From contig HF995991.1 of NCBI GenBank assembly GCA_000432515.1, positions 57,425-114,885 on the forward strand: 57,461 nt of DNA. The letters are read 5' to 3'. This document shows, in pieces, positions 41,981-50,784 of this stretch. How positions within the stretch are numbered: the stretch's first letter is position 1; each line of letters begins with the position of its first letter. The DNA is from Bacteroides sp. CAG:545. GTDB taxonomy: Bacteria; Bacteroidota; Bacteroidia; Bacteroidales; UBA932. The position numbers and the translations under genes were made by a program. The notes under the pieces are model-generated. The model did no database searches and was not told the DNA's origin. It saw only the letters and a program-made list of their open reading frames with translations.

Positions 41981-42229
41981 GAACCAATGAGCATCCAGAC
42001 GAACCCGTAAATACCCATATAACAAACTGACATTGACAAATCTGTAAATACCCATATAACAACCTGACATCCAATCGATTATGCCGATTTTAAGCAGAAT
42101 GTAAATATGCTCATCACCCTGTTTTTTTATGGGAGTTAGCATATTGAGAAATAGATTAAATCCATATAATAGTCTATACTTCAATAAGTTATAGGTGTTT
42201 CGCAGTTTTGGCGATATGCTCATTGGTTC
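41981..42229. mobile_element. MITE-like element, copy 1
   Basis: 249 bases with exact 14-base terminal inverted repeats, GAACCAATGAGCAT at the left and ATGCTCATTGGTTC at the right. Inside is a strong hairpin (AATATGCTCA ... TTAGCATATT around a CACCC/GGGAG inner stem and a T-run) near 42105-42146. A block of about 35 bases containing GTAAATACCCATATAACAA is tandemly duplicated (about 42006-42070), which accounts for the extra length over copy 2. No transposase is encoded. No clear target duplication is visible. Confidence 0.7.
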
Positions 42230-42329
42230 GAAAATACCACCGCAAGCAGATATAATAAAATTCGTAATAACCGGCGGAGACCCGCGAGTTGCCGGCTGCG
42301 GTGCCACACAATCTCCCATTCCTCGAAAC

Positions 42330-42539
42330 CGCTGATGTGAATCCATTGAATACAACACGACGGGAAGAAAAATCTACAGGGATACTCTTCTTCTCGTCCA
42401 AATGTATATGAATCTCCTCTTCCTTTGGATAATGCTGTATCGATACGATGTCAAAGTTCTCAACGATATGACGCCCGGAAAGATTGTCTCTAATAATGTC
42501 TTTGTTACCATACCATATAGGTAACAAGACTAATTTCAA
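42330..42539 (-). pseudogene. Truncated ISAon1-type transposase N-terminal region
   Basis: The first 70 codons on the minus strand (HIVENFDIV, then EEEIHIHLDEKKSIPVDFSS and VVFNGFTSA) resemble the N-terminal region protein of ISAon1-family transposases. After that the similarity ends and the frame runs into unrelated sequence and the MITE-like copy. The catalytic transposase is absent. A decayed insertion sequence is the simplest reading. Confidence 0.55.
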
Positions 42540-42592
42540 CCTACTTTTTACGTTGACCCGGAATGTAATTCGGCGATAACAGATATCAAACG

Positions 42593-42624
42593 AGAAGCCC
42601 GTTCAGGAATCTGAACGGGCTTCT
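42593..42624. terminator. Perfect 14-base-pair hairpin
   Basis: AGAAGCCCGTTCAG (42593-42606) pairs exactly with CTGAACGGGCTTCT (42611-42624) around GAAT. No long T-run on either side and no gene immediately upstream. It looks like a bidirectional terminator or the end of a small RNA. Confidence 0.6.
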
Positions 42625-42843
42625 GTAGATTCGTATCTGCGTTTTGGCGAGATCTCACATCTGGCAGTACAACGCGATACCATAACTAAACACTACTAAC
42701 TAACCATTATAATAACCAACCAATAATATTATTCACTTGACCGACTATTTGCATTTATCGTGCCAAACTTGACATTTCACTGCAAACACGTCCAAATGAA
42801 ACCTATCATTGGCATCGGCAAAGTTAGTATTGGTCGCTCTACT
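42625..42843. other. Non-coding AT-rich stretch
   Basis: I see no gene, tRNA or clear promoter here. Composition is AT-rich with short repeats of ACTAAC/AACCA. An untranslated or small-RNA region is possible because a strong hairpin borders it on the left, but there is no direct support. Confidence 0.3.
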
Positions 42844-42885
42844 AAAAAAAATTATTCAGCCAACCAGCGGTTTTCGGCTGGCAAT
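42844..42885 (-). terminator. Terminator after the cytochrome biogenesis operon
   Basis: On the minus strand GCCAGC pairs with GCTGG(TT)GGC around CGAAAACC, followed within a few bases by eight T residues (42851-42844). It lies about 25 bases after the ccsBA stop. Confidence 0.65.
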
Positions 42886-42907
42886 ATCATATTGGCTTCA
42901 ACGAACC

Positions 42908-45133
42908 CTACGCATAACTGTGCATTCCTCCCAGCAAGAAATTGACCCCGAAATACGTAACCAGTACGCTCAGGAAGGCCAACAGGCAATATAAATGGAA
43001 AAATTTCGGCGACTGGAATTTCTTGAGTGAGGTAAAGTGGAGCGGCGCTGCATAAACCAGCATCGTGATAAGAGCCCAGACCTCTTTCGGATCCCAGCTC
43101 CAATAACGCCCCCAAGAGACATTGGCCCAGACGGCACCGATAAATATACCTATACATAGCAGGAACACGGCCGGATACAATAGCAGATGTGACAATGCCG
43201 CAAGTGCTCCGGCCTTTTCCGCTTCTGAACGGACACATAGGAGCGTCCCCTGAAAACTGATCAAAGCAATCAGGCCAAAAAGCGCATAAGAGAACATCAG
43301 CACCATCACATGAACAGACAGAAGCGGCGACTGCAATACCGGCATGAGCTGGGTAATCTGAGGATTTCCGCTACCTATCATTGCCACGAGCAGAGCAAAC
43401 GAAGCGAGCAACGGCCCGAAATTCAGTATGATACGGAATTTCCGACAAGTAAGGATGGTCACCACAAGCACAGACCAGGAAAGGAACTGCATCGTCTCGA
43501 AACCGTTGGAAAGCGGCACGTGTCCGGAAACAATCCAGCGCAAAGCCAGCAGAACCGAGATATGGATGAGCATTGTCAATGCCAATACCGCTCCGCCCCA
43601 AGAGCATACTCTCCCCCACAATCCAGATACATACAATACGGCCAGGACAAGCGCCACGGTCAAGTAGATCATTACAGGAAAGCGCTGCGAACTTAGCGTA
43701 CCATAAATCTGCTCCGTATGGACACGACATTCGGAAGGGATTGCCTCGCCAGCTTTAAGCCGCTGATAATCGACGATTTTACCTAACAGCATCGAAGCAC
43801 GTCCATTATCGCCCGACGCAACACATTCACTGATATAGTCCATTGACTTCCTCACAAACATCCACTCTCCTTCCGGCAGTGAAACTTCCACTGTTCTCTG
43901 TCCAGGAGAAAGCCAATTGAGCTGTCCGTCCGCATTTCTATATGGATATATCTTGAGCAGTTCTCCGTTGTAGAACATCCTGATAATGTTGAATTTTTCA
44001 TCCGCATCACGCAGATGCTTGACCATCAACTGGTTTCCATCCCGCCAAGCGTCATTGAGAGGAGTCTTGAGCTTATATTCCCCTTCCTGAGTCCAGAAGT
44101 CATCATATGAAGCCCACTTTCCATTGATTCCCAGCATCTTGCGGGCCACCTTGTCTTTAATCGCAAAAATCTCTGCCTTCTCCCATTCCATAGGATTGAA
44201 TGTCCATCCTGCGAAAATTTCCATTGCCGAATAACCGTTCCAGGCAGATTTTCCGGAAAGTTTGGTGACAAAATCATCGGCAACTGTGCTGACGGGGCAT
44301 ACGCGGCCGTGATACAGAACACAGATACGTGAAAAGTCATCTACAATCACCCTATCAGGAACGGGACAGGCGGAAGACTGTGCATTGGCAGCCCCTGCAT
44401 TGACCTGAAAGGCGAAAACCAGGGCAGAGGCGACGGCGAGAGCCTTGCGGTACCATGTCCGGATGGAGGAAGAGCGCGAAACCAGCACCAGAATGATGGA
44501 GAGCAGCAGGAGAATATAGCCCGCATAGGTCAATGTTATTCCCCACGGGTCGTACAACACCCCGAGACGTACTCCGCCCATATCGCTGTCGTAGCCCGCT
44601 TGAGTAAATCTGAAGCGCTTATGCGTTCCGATATGATTCATGGACACCGCCAAGTCCTCCCCTTCCGTGAGAACGTGAGAGACATAGTCGGAAGGCGAGT
44701 CTGTTCCGGGATAGTATCTGATCTCAAAGTCCTTGAGTGTCAATGCAAAGCCGAGGTCTGCCCTGACACCTGAAGAGTTGTAGTACTGACTTACAGGCTC
44801 ATCCTTGCGCAGATGCACCTCGCCCCTCTCCGAGGTAAGATATGACAGGAGCGCTCCGCAGAGAATCACGACAAACGAGACATGCAGCAGGAAGACAGGC
44901 AGTCTCCGATACAGTTTCGTCTTGATTATCAATGCGATGCCGAGGCCTGAGAATATCGCCCAGAGCAGGACGAACCACCATGAGCCATAGACATATTCCG
45001 CAACGAACCCGGAGCCGCGCACATTCTCAATGCAAGTCGCCGCTGCCATAATCAGAATCAGGACAGCGGCAACTATGACCGTAGAGTTTAATATGTAGCG
45101 CTTAGATGGATTCACAGAAGAAGATGACTGCAT
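42908..45133 (-). CDS. ccsBA: Cytochrome c biogenesis protein, ResB-CcsA fusion
   Basis: 741 residues. The N-terminal third is ResB-like (membrane helices with LPVFLLHVSFVVILCGALL and a periplasmic loop with GEVHLRKDEPVSQYYN). The C-terminal part is CcsA-like, with the haem-handling WGRYWSWDPKEVWALIT motif (WWD domain) and flanking His-bearing helices. Such CcsBA fusions carry haem out of the cell and attach it to CxxCH proteins. The start overlaps the end of the dihaem protein by about 32 bases in another frame, so the two are coupled; the client is probably that dihaem enzyme. Confidence 0.9.
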   Translation of the reverse strand: MQSSSSVNPSKRYILNSTVIVAAVLILIMAAATCIENVRGSGFVAEYVYGSWWFVLLWAIFSGLGIALIIKTKLYRRLPVFLLHVSFVVILCGALLSYLTSERGEVHLRKDEPVSQYYNSSGVRADLGFALTLKDFEIRYYPGTDSPSDYVSHVLTEGEDLAVSMNHIGTHKRFRFTQAGYDSDMGGVRLGVLYDPWGITLTYAGYILLLLSIILVLVSRSSSIRTWYRKALAVASALVFAFQVNAGAANAQSSACPVPDRVIVDDFSRICVLYHGRVCPVSTVADDFVTKLSGKSAWNGYSAMEIFAGWTFNPMEWEKAEIFAIKDKVARKMLGINGKWASYDDFWTQEGEYKLKTPLNDAWRDGNQLMVKHLRDADEKFNIIRMFYNGELLKIYPYRNADGQLNWLSPGQRTVEVSLPEGEWMFVRKSMDYISECVASGDNGRASMLLGKIVDYQRLKAGEAIPSECRVHTEQIYGTLSSQRFPVMIYLTVALVLAVLYVSGLWGRVCSWGGAVLALTMLIHISVLLALRWIVSGHVPLSNGFETMQFLSWSVLVVTILTCRKFRIILNFGPLLASFALLVAMIGSGNPQITQLMPVLQSPLLSVHVMVLMFSYALFGLIALISFQGTLLCVRSEAEKAGALAALSHLLLYPAVFLLCIGIFIGAVWANVSWGRYWSWDPKEVWALITMLVYAAPLHFTSLKKFQSPKFFHLYCLLAFLSVLVTYFGVNFLLGGMHSYA

Positions 45134-46787
45134 CTCGCTGTTCTTTAGTCAGTTTACGGAAGCTCTCAATAGAGTTGCGTGCATCACTCTGCGCGCTTCC
45201 GTGCCACATTATGGCCTCCAAGGTATTTCTTGCACGACAGTCATGGAGTCTGTCTTCCGCTCCTGTACAGAGTTTGCTCAATCCACGTCCCCAAAGCGGT
45301 GTGGTGCGGCACCAGCCTGTACGTATGTCATTCTTCATATGAAGACGGTGCTGAACGAAATCGGAATAAGGCCAGATAGTCTGGTTCGGATAGCGTGGCA
45401 TGTCCTCATTTGAACACATCATATTCGGGTCCTGGATATTGTCTTCACCTGTCGTCCATGACGGACGATGGCATTCGGAGCAATGCATTTCGGTAAAGAG
45501 ACGCTTGCCTTCCTTGAACTTTTCGGTGTTTACGTTACGCGCTGCAGGTACTGCCAGACCACGGTGCCATACCATCAGATTTTTAAACTGCCTGTCTGAC
45601 ATTTCAGGATCGAGCGTCTTGCTGGTCAGATAGTTATAAATATTCTGAGCAACGTCATCGGTGTGCCATTCAGGATGTTTCTTGTCCGGATCCACTTTGG
45701 CTATGAATTCAGGAAAGCCGTCCTGGACATCCTTGTCGTTCATTGCCGTTTGTGCATAATATACACCTGCGAGGTCAAGATAATGATAACGGCGGTCAGA
45801 GCGCGTCACATTGGTGATGTTCCAGATGGCATTTGCACCGGCTCCGTCCAGGACAGGGCCACGTGTAAGACCATAAGTATAACGGCGCACGTAGGATTTC
45901 TTGTCACCATTCTTGTTCACATACAGGCTCGCCCACTTGTTTCCGGCCTGGTCCCAATATGCCGGATTCAGCGCTTCTGATTTGCCGATGGAATTGAAAT
46001 ACTTGCTTTCTGACTCCCACTGGGCGGTTATCTCGTCTTCCGGGATAGCATCCACCAGACCTGTACCGTAGATTCCGATAGTGGATTCCAGCAGCACTCC
46101 TATCTCATCAGGAATCTGCGAGGCCGGAATGGTAACCATCTGTCCGTCGCGTTTGACCACCATCGGGGCATAATAAGCATCCGCAGGAATCTTGACTTCC
46201 GGATAAAAAAGGCTGTATGTCTCTCCATCGTCGAACTTGTTGCCCCATTCATCCACATACGGTTCCCATTTGATCTTAATTTTGGTTTCATCAATCGGTG
46301 CCTTGAACGGTTCCTGGGCTATCGTCTGAGGCATTCCGGCAAGAGACATCACATAGGAATCGGTTTTCTTGTCGTAAACGACGAGAAGATAACCGTTGCC
46401 CATATCTCTTGCACGGTAGCGTTCCTGGCGCTTTCCATGTCCGTAATTAGGATGGCAATACAGGCAGCCCACACGGACAGCCAGAGGTCCGAGCCCGGTA
46501 AATGCCCCCTCGGTATTGTAATTGAAATCCCTTTCGAAAAGGGTTTCACCGTTCTGGAACTCCATATCCAGACCTGCATTCTCGACAGCTTGAGTCGGCT
46601 GCTGATATGCATAGGCATTGACAAGAGCCGTAGTACCCAGTTTTCCTCCGGCATAGTATTCATCCGGATTGTCGGCAGTCTTGCCAGGACCGAGTTCAGT
46701 TCCTTTATAGGCATCGCTACATCCGGCAAGAAGCATTGAAGCGGCCACAAGGACCGCTGTCTTATATGTTTTCATATTCTTATTCAT
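45102..46787 (-). CDS. Dihaem oxidoreductase (DHOR/DUF1111-like) lipoprotein
   Basis: Up to 561 residues; lipobox LAGC near Cys23. Two haem-binding CxxCH motifs are visible, CLYCH (about residue 110) and CSECH (about residue 435). The overall pattern (FTGLGPLAVRVGCLYCHPN; ARNTLEAIMWHGSAQSDARNS at the C-terminus) matches the DHOR family, distant relatives of MauG and cytochrome c peroxidase. The first ATG overlaps the imelysin stop; a second ATG four codons on is an alternative. Together with imelysin and porin this is a recurring, little-studied metal-uptake gene set. Confidence 0.87.
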   Translation of the reverse strand: MNKNMKTYKTAVLVAASMLLAGCSDAYKGTELGPGKTADNPDEYYAGGKLGTTALVNAYAYQQPTQAVENAGLDMEFQNGETLFERDFNYNTEGAFTGLGPLAVRVGCLYCHPNYGHGKRQERYRARDMGNGYLLVVYDKKTDSYVMSLAGMPQTIAQEPFKAPIDETKIKIKWEPYVDEWGNKFDDGETYSLFYPEVKIPADAYYAPMVVKRDGQMVTIPASQIPDEIGVLLESTIGIYGTGLVDAIPEDEITAQWESESKYFNSIGKSEALNPAYWDQAGNKWASLYVNKNGDKKSYVRRYTYGLTRGPVLDGAGANAIWNITNVTRSDRRYHYLDLAGVYYAQTAMNDKDVQDGFPEFIAKVDPDKKHPEWHTDDVAQNIYNYLTSKTLDPEMSDRQFKNLMVWHRGLAVPAARNVNTEKFKEGKRLFTEMHCSECHRPSWTTGEDNIQDPNMMCSNEDMPRYPNQTIWPYSDFVQHRLHMKNDIRTGWCRTTPLWGRGLSKLCTGAEDRLHDCRARNTLEAIMWHGSAQSDARNSIESFRKLTKEQRDAVIFFCESI

Positions 46788-47925
46788 AAGATGCTATAAG
46801 TTCATCAAGTGCATTGAGCGATTTTTCCAGGCCATCCAATGCCGTCATCGCATCTTTTGCAGATTGGTGAGTGTAATTCTGCACAAAAGGCTTCTTCATA
46901 TTGGCAATAGCCTTGAGCGCGGCCTCCATATTGGTCTTTACATTCTCTGCCGCAGCCTCGAATTCCTTGACATCGAGACATACGCCGATGAGGGAGTTGG
47001 CCAAAGGCTCTGTTCCTGATACTGTCAATGCTCCGTAGAGGGTATGTTTACAAGACATGATATTGTCATAGAAATCCTGGATGGAGTTGTGTGCATGAGG
47101 AGATTCAATGTAATTTACATCTTCTCCTGTAGCAGGGGACCCGATTTTGGAATCTCTCACCTCGCCGATGATGTCGTTTGCTCCGGCAATGATCTGACGG
47201 GTTGCAAGAACGATGGTAGAATAACTTGAGCCCGGATTGCCGGCATTCTTGAAATCTGCGCCGTAATCCTTGGACGCGAATTCTACTTCATCAAGGAGTT
47301 TCTGCTCATCAGCAGACACTTCCCCGCCCCAGGCAGAGACCAGTTTCAATGAACTGAGATACAAATCCTGAGCAGCTCCTTTGGCAAAATAGATTTCATC
47401 TGCAGTCATGTCTGCCAACTTGCGCGCATTTCCATCTCGGAATATAAGGTACTCTACAGCATGGAAGCCAGTGAGGTTCTGCCCGTTAGCGATGGCATCA
47501 TCAATGATGGCCGCATCCGACTCATCTGTTGCAGGATGGAATTTGGCCATGTATTTGTCAAACTGTGTCCTGTCGAAAGGCCAGGTATCAGTATGAGGGT
47601 CAATGCCGTAGTCTCCGGCAGGGCCGAACAGAAATGCTTCCGACCACTCCCAATCCTGACGTGCAACTTTCCATAGGTCACAGGCTTTCTGGACATCAGC
47701 ATCTGTCTTGAGGGCGCTGAGCTGCTCTACCAGTTTCTTGTCATTGTCAGCAAGCGCACGATAGGTAGGTTTGACTGTCTTTTCCACAAAATCCGCGTTT
47801 GTGGCTTTGAATTTGCTCTCAAGAATGGTGAGAGCTTCGCTCTTCTCGTGAGATGACTCACAACTTGTCGCACTGATTGCGACTGCACAAAGAGCAATCA
47901 AAGAATAATTGATAATCTTTTTCAT
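46780..47925 (-). CDS. Imelysin-family (peptidase M75) lipoprotein
   Basis: 381 residues; lipobox SATSC near Cys22. The family GxHxxE motif is present as GFHAVEYLIF, and DPHTDTWPFDRTQFDKYM is typical. Imelysin proteins are linked to iron uptake and mostly lack proteolytic activity. It follows the porin by 12 bases and overlaps the DHOR start by 8 bases. Confidence 0.9.
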   Translation of the reverse strand: MKKIINYSLIALCAVAISATSCESSHEKSEALTILESKFKATNADFVEKTVKPTYRALADNDKKLVEQLSALKTDADVQKACDLWKVARQDWEWSEAFLFGPAGDYGIDPHTDTWPFDRTQFDKYMAKFHPATDESDAAIIDDAIANGQNLTGFHAVEYLIFRDGNARKLADMTADEIYFAKGAAQDLYLSSLKLVSAWGGEVSADEQKLLDEVEFASKDYGADFKNAGNPGSSYSTIVLATRQIIAGANDIIGEVRDSKIGSPATGEDVNYIESPHAHNSIQDFYDNIMSCKHTLYGALTVSGTEPLANSLIGVCLDVKEFEAAAENVKTNMEAALKAIANMKKPFVQNYTHQSAKDAMTALDGLEKSLNALDELIASYE

Positions 47926-47937
47926 ATTTGTTTGGAT

Positions 47938-49233
47938 TTATTTTCTGTTGAACCAGCCCACGAACATGACGCCGAGCGAAATGGACGGTTCGTCATTATA
48001 TGCCGAATCCAGATATCTTTTCGCCCATTCCGCTTTCACTATAATCTGAGGTATAGGTTTGTAGTTGATACCGAATGACATACGCTTCACGTGATCATAC
48101 GTATAGGCGACTTTCTTGTTTCCTGTCGCATATGTGTTGTAATCCTCATATCGGCCGAAAACATAAAGTTTCTGCTTTTGCCTGAGGGCGTCGAAAATGC
48201 TGAACACATCATATCCGGCTTCACCGCCGAATGAATATGCACTGCTGCCGATAGGCGAATGCTTGGAAGGTGAACCATCCTGCTGAGTATGCTTCGGATA
48301 CGCGTTGCAAAAGGCCGTAATACGCTCGGCATCAGAGAGATTGGCATAAGTGGCATTGCCCCTGACGATGAGATTCCATCTGTTCAGTTCAAATCCGAAA
48401 CTGCCTATGGCCAATGCACCGTGACAGTCATCATATGAAGCACCGGCCTTCCGTTCAGTGTTCCTGAAAGTATATCCATAGTATCCGCTCAGACTCAGAC
48501 GAAGCCCCTTCACGGAATAATTGTCGATTCTGGCGGCACCTGCATAGACATTGGCCAGTTTATACTCATATGGACTTGTCGCACCATAATGGACAAAACA
48601 GTTGTGTCCGAATCTTTCCGCATCCAGACCTGAGGTAAAGATAGCTTCGTAACGCCACTGCGGAAGGCTTCCCCATAGGGACAGTCCGACCTGGTGCCAC
48701 GTGTTCGGGAGCAACTTGGCTTCTCCCTCGGAACGATATACAGAGAAGAATTCGTTCGGAAGATGATGCTGGTTTATCTCTCCTACAGGGATTATCAGTT
48801 CTCCCGCCTTCACATTGAACCGACCGCCCGAGAAGGCCTTGTTGATCCAGAACTGCTCGAGAGCGACTTCTCCGCCCTTTTCAGTCTCTGCCTCATACTC
48901 ACCGCTTTCATCTGCATCAATCTCTACAGCCGATTCGGTACCTCCATGTTCAAATTCGATTTCCATCCCCATTGTCCAGCCTCTTCCGAAGTCATATCCG
49001 AGATTCAATGTGACGTGCGGAAGGTCGAACCGGCCGTGAGATTTGTCATCTTTGTAGGTGAGCGGATCGCGGTAACGGTTGAAATGTTGACTGTAGAAGT
49101 TGCGTGACATCACAGCTTCACCATATCCGCCCACTGAAAGACGACTCAGAGCATTGGCAGTCTTCTCCTGGGCTGACACGGTAAAACCGGTCGCCAGCAG
49201 CGCCGTCAATGCCGATAAGATTTTTTTGTCCAT
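47938..49233 (-). CDS. Outer-membrane beta-barrel porin
   Basis: About 431 residues from MDKKILSALTALLATGFTVSAQ, a clear signal peptide; the frame is open 15 codons further up but without signal character. Alternating aromatic strands (FDLPHVTLNLGYDFGRGWTMGMEIEFE, GELIIPVGEINQHHLPNEFF) and a terminal aromatic-rich strand (SISLGVMFVGWF) suggest a 16-18 strand barrel like phosphate-selective porin O/P relatives. First gene of the imelysin-DHOR-CcsBA operon. Confidence 0.82.
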   Translation of the reverse strand: MDKKILSALTALLATGFTVSAQEKTANALSRLSVGGYGEAVMSRNFYSQHFNRYRDPLTYKDDKSHGRFDLPHVTLNLGYDFGRGWTMGMEIEFEHGGTESAVEIDADESGEYEAETEKGGEVALEQFWINKAFSGGRFNVKAGELIIPVGEINQHHLPNEFFSVYRSEGEAKLLPNTWHQVGLSLWGSLPQWRYEAIFTSGLDAERFGHNCFVHYGATSPYEYKLANVYAGAARIDNYSVKGLRLSLSGYYGYTFRNTERKAGASYDDCHGALAIGSFGFELNRWNLIVRGNATYANLSDAERITAFCNAYPKHTQQDGSPSKHSPIGSSAYSFGGEAGYDVFSIFDALRQKQKLYVFGRYEDYNTYATGNKKVAYTYDHVKRMSFGINYKPIPQIIVKAEWAKRYLDSAYNDEPSISLGVMFVGWFNRK

Positions 49234-49260
49234 TGTCAAGTAATTTGCCTGATTCGCCTG

Positions 49261-49315
49261 CAAAGTTATTATGGACAAAACGAGCGCACAATCCCAAATT
49301 GTTGGGATTGTGCGC
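49261..49315 (-). promoter_or_regulatory. Porin operon promoter with perfect 13-base inverted repeat
   Basis: TAACTTTG on the minus strand (49268-49261) is the -7 box. The inverted repeat GCGCACAATCCCA / TGGGATTGTGCGC (49284-49296 and 49303-49315) lies where the -33 element should be. It is 48 bases after the recO stop, so it may serve as terminator for recO, operator for the porin operon, or both. It does not look like a Fur box. Confidence 0.6.
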
Positions 49316-49362
49316 CTATGAATTTAACTATTATTTGGTATTGTCCGCTGCAGCCCGCTGCT

Positions 49363-50007
49363 TCACGAAAACAGTTCGTGGAGGACCTGCAGGGAGCGGA
49401 TGTTGATGGCGGACTCGGTATGGAATTCCAAGTAGCGGATTATGGAGGAGGCTATGTCGCCACGGACGCGGCCGGTTAGCGGAATCAGCATTGCCGAAGC
49501 CAGGTCAGAACGCATGAACTGAGCCACAACAGCCTGGTTCTCATCAGTAAAAGGCAGCAGGTCAGCCACTTCCGGACGGAAGCCGAGGGCAATGCAGAAC
49601 TCCAGCAGGAAATAGATGTGGAAATTGCTGAAATCCGACTGCAGGGCATCCAAGGTCAATATCTGATGCTCACACCATTCATACAGGCCGTCCTCTGCCG
49701 CTCCGTCCTTTACTGTACGGTAGATCACCTCCGCCATGAACAGGGAGATTGCATTCTTGAATACATTGTTCCTGATTCCGAGCAGAGGATATTTCGCCGC
49801 CACGGGGCTGGCATACCATAAATCCGATTTGGGGTTTTCAGTGACAGAAAGTTCCAGGATATTGAGCGGAAGATAGAATGCCATCTTGGCCTTCGCTCCG
49901 GTTCTGACCAGAAAACTCTTGCGGCCATAAGTCCGGCTCAATGTATGGACAACTATGGAATTGTCCCGTATCTTCGTGTAATTCAGTATTATAACCTGCT
50001 CATCCAT
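49363..50007 (-). CDS. recO: DNA repair protein RecO
   Basis: 214 residues. The N-terminal OB-fold has the family pattern (VIILNYTKIRDNSIVVHTLSRTYGRKSFLVRTGAKAK in outline) and the C-terminal helical part includes FHIYFLLEFCIALGF. Somewhat short, as usual in Bacteroidota. Loads RecA in the RecFOR pathway. It starts 19 bases after rdgB. Confidence 0.92.
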   Translation of the reverse strand: MDEQVIILNYTKIRDNSIVVHTLSRTYGRKSFLVRTGAKAKMAFYLPLNILELSVTENPKSDLWYASPVAAKYPLLGIRNNVFKNAISLFMAEVIYRTVKDGAAEDGLYEWCEHQILTLDALQSDFSNFHIYFLLEFCIALGFRPEVADLLPFTDENQAVVAQFMRSDLASAMLIPLTGRVRGDIASSIIRYLEFHTESAINIRSLQVLHELFS

Positions 50008-50026
50008 GGCATTGTCACCGGTAGGG

Positions 50027-50665
50027 CTACTTGGCCGAGTGCTCCTGAAGCCACTGTGCCATTGACCTCAACGCCTTTCCCCTGTGGGAAATCGCGTTTT
50101 TCTGGTCATCTGTAAGTTCGGCCACCGTCACGTCAGGATAATCGTCGGCAATGAAAACCGGATCATAGCCGAAGCCTCCGTTTCCTACCCTCTCGTAAGA
50201 GATCCTACCTTCCATAGCTCCCTCGAAAAAGTGCTTCTGGCCATCCAGAATCAGGGTTATCACGGTCTTGAACCTTGCTCTTCTCGTGGCCTTGGGCGTA
50301 GCGATGCCATATTCTCTGGCAACAGATGCCTCATACTCTTTTCTGGCCATCTCATCGAGGAGTTTGTCAATGTTGGCGCTGAAACTCTTGTCCGGACCGG
50401 CATATCTAGCCGAATAGACTCCCGGAGCACCTCCGAGAATGTCCACCTCGAGTCCAGTATCATCCGCAAAACAATCCGCACCTGAAGTGTGGTCGAAGAT
50501 GTATTGCGCCTTCTGTAAAGAATTGGCACGCAGAGTCGTGCCGGTTTCAGGGATATCTTCCGTAATCCCCTTTGAGGCCGGGGTAACGAGCTCAAAGCCC
50601 CCACCTAAAATTTCTGATGCTTCACGCAGTTTACAGCTATTGCCCGTTGCAAAAATAATCGTCAT
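50027..50665 (-). CDS. rdgB: Non-canonical purine NTP pyrophosphatase
   Basis: 212 residues of the Ham1/RdgB family. The substrate loop IIFATGNSCKLREA, metal motif CFADDTGLEVD, GAPGVYSARYAG and GNGGFGYDPVF are all present. Removes ITP and XTP from the nucleotide pool. An insertion of about ten charged residues (MARKEYEAS) lies mid-protein. Divergent from the S41 protease gene. Confidence 0.96.
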   Translation of the reverse strand: MTIIFATGNSCKLREASEILGGGFELVTPASKGITEDIPETGTTLRANSLQKAQYIFDHTSGADCFADDTGLEVDILGGAPGVYSARYAGPDKSFSANIDKLLDEMARKEYEASVAREYGIATPKATRRARFKTVITLILDGQKHFFEGAMEGRISYERVGNGGFGYDPVFIADDYPDVTVAELTDDQKNAISHRGKALRSMAQWLQEHSAK

Positions 50666-50748
50666 ACTGCTTTAATTTTACCTTATATATTCGGGTGCAA
50701 AGGTATCAATTTCACGGACAATCACAAAAGGAAATCAAAATAGATTGC

Positions 50749-50756
50749 TATCTTTG
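50749..50756 (+). promoter_or_regulatory. -7 promoter box for the S41 protease
   Basis: TATCTTTG lies 28 bases before the ATG at 50785; no good TTTG is seen at the expected distance upstream. Confidence 0.45.
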
Positions 50757-50784
50757 TCAGTTGCAACAAAATAATTCATTTATA

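Noticed and set aside
42105..42146. The conserved peptide (IKKQGDEHIYILL) shared by both MITE-like copies as a small gene
   Set aside because: The DNA is conserved as a hairpin, and the 35-base duplication in copy 1 breaks the frame, so coding selection is unlikely.
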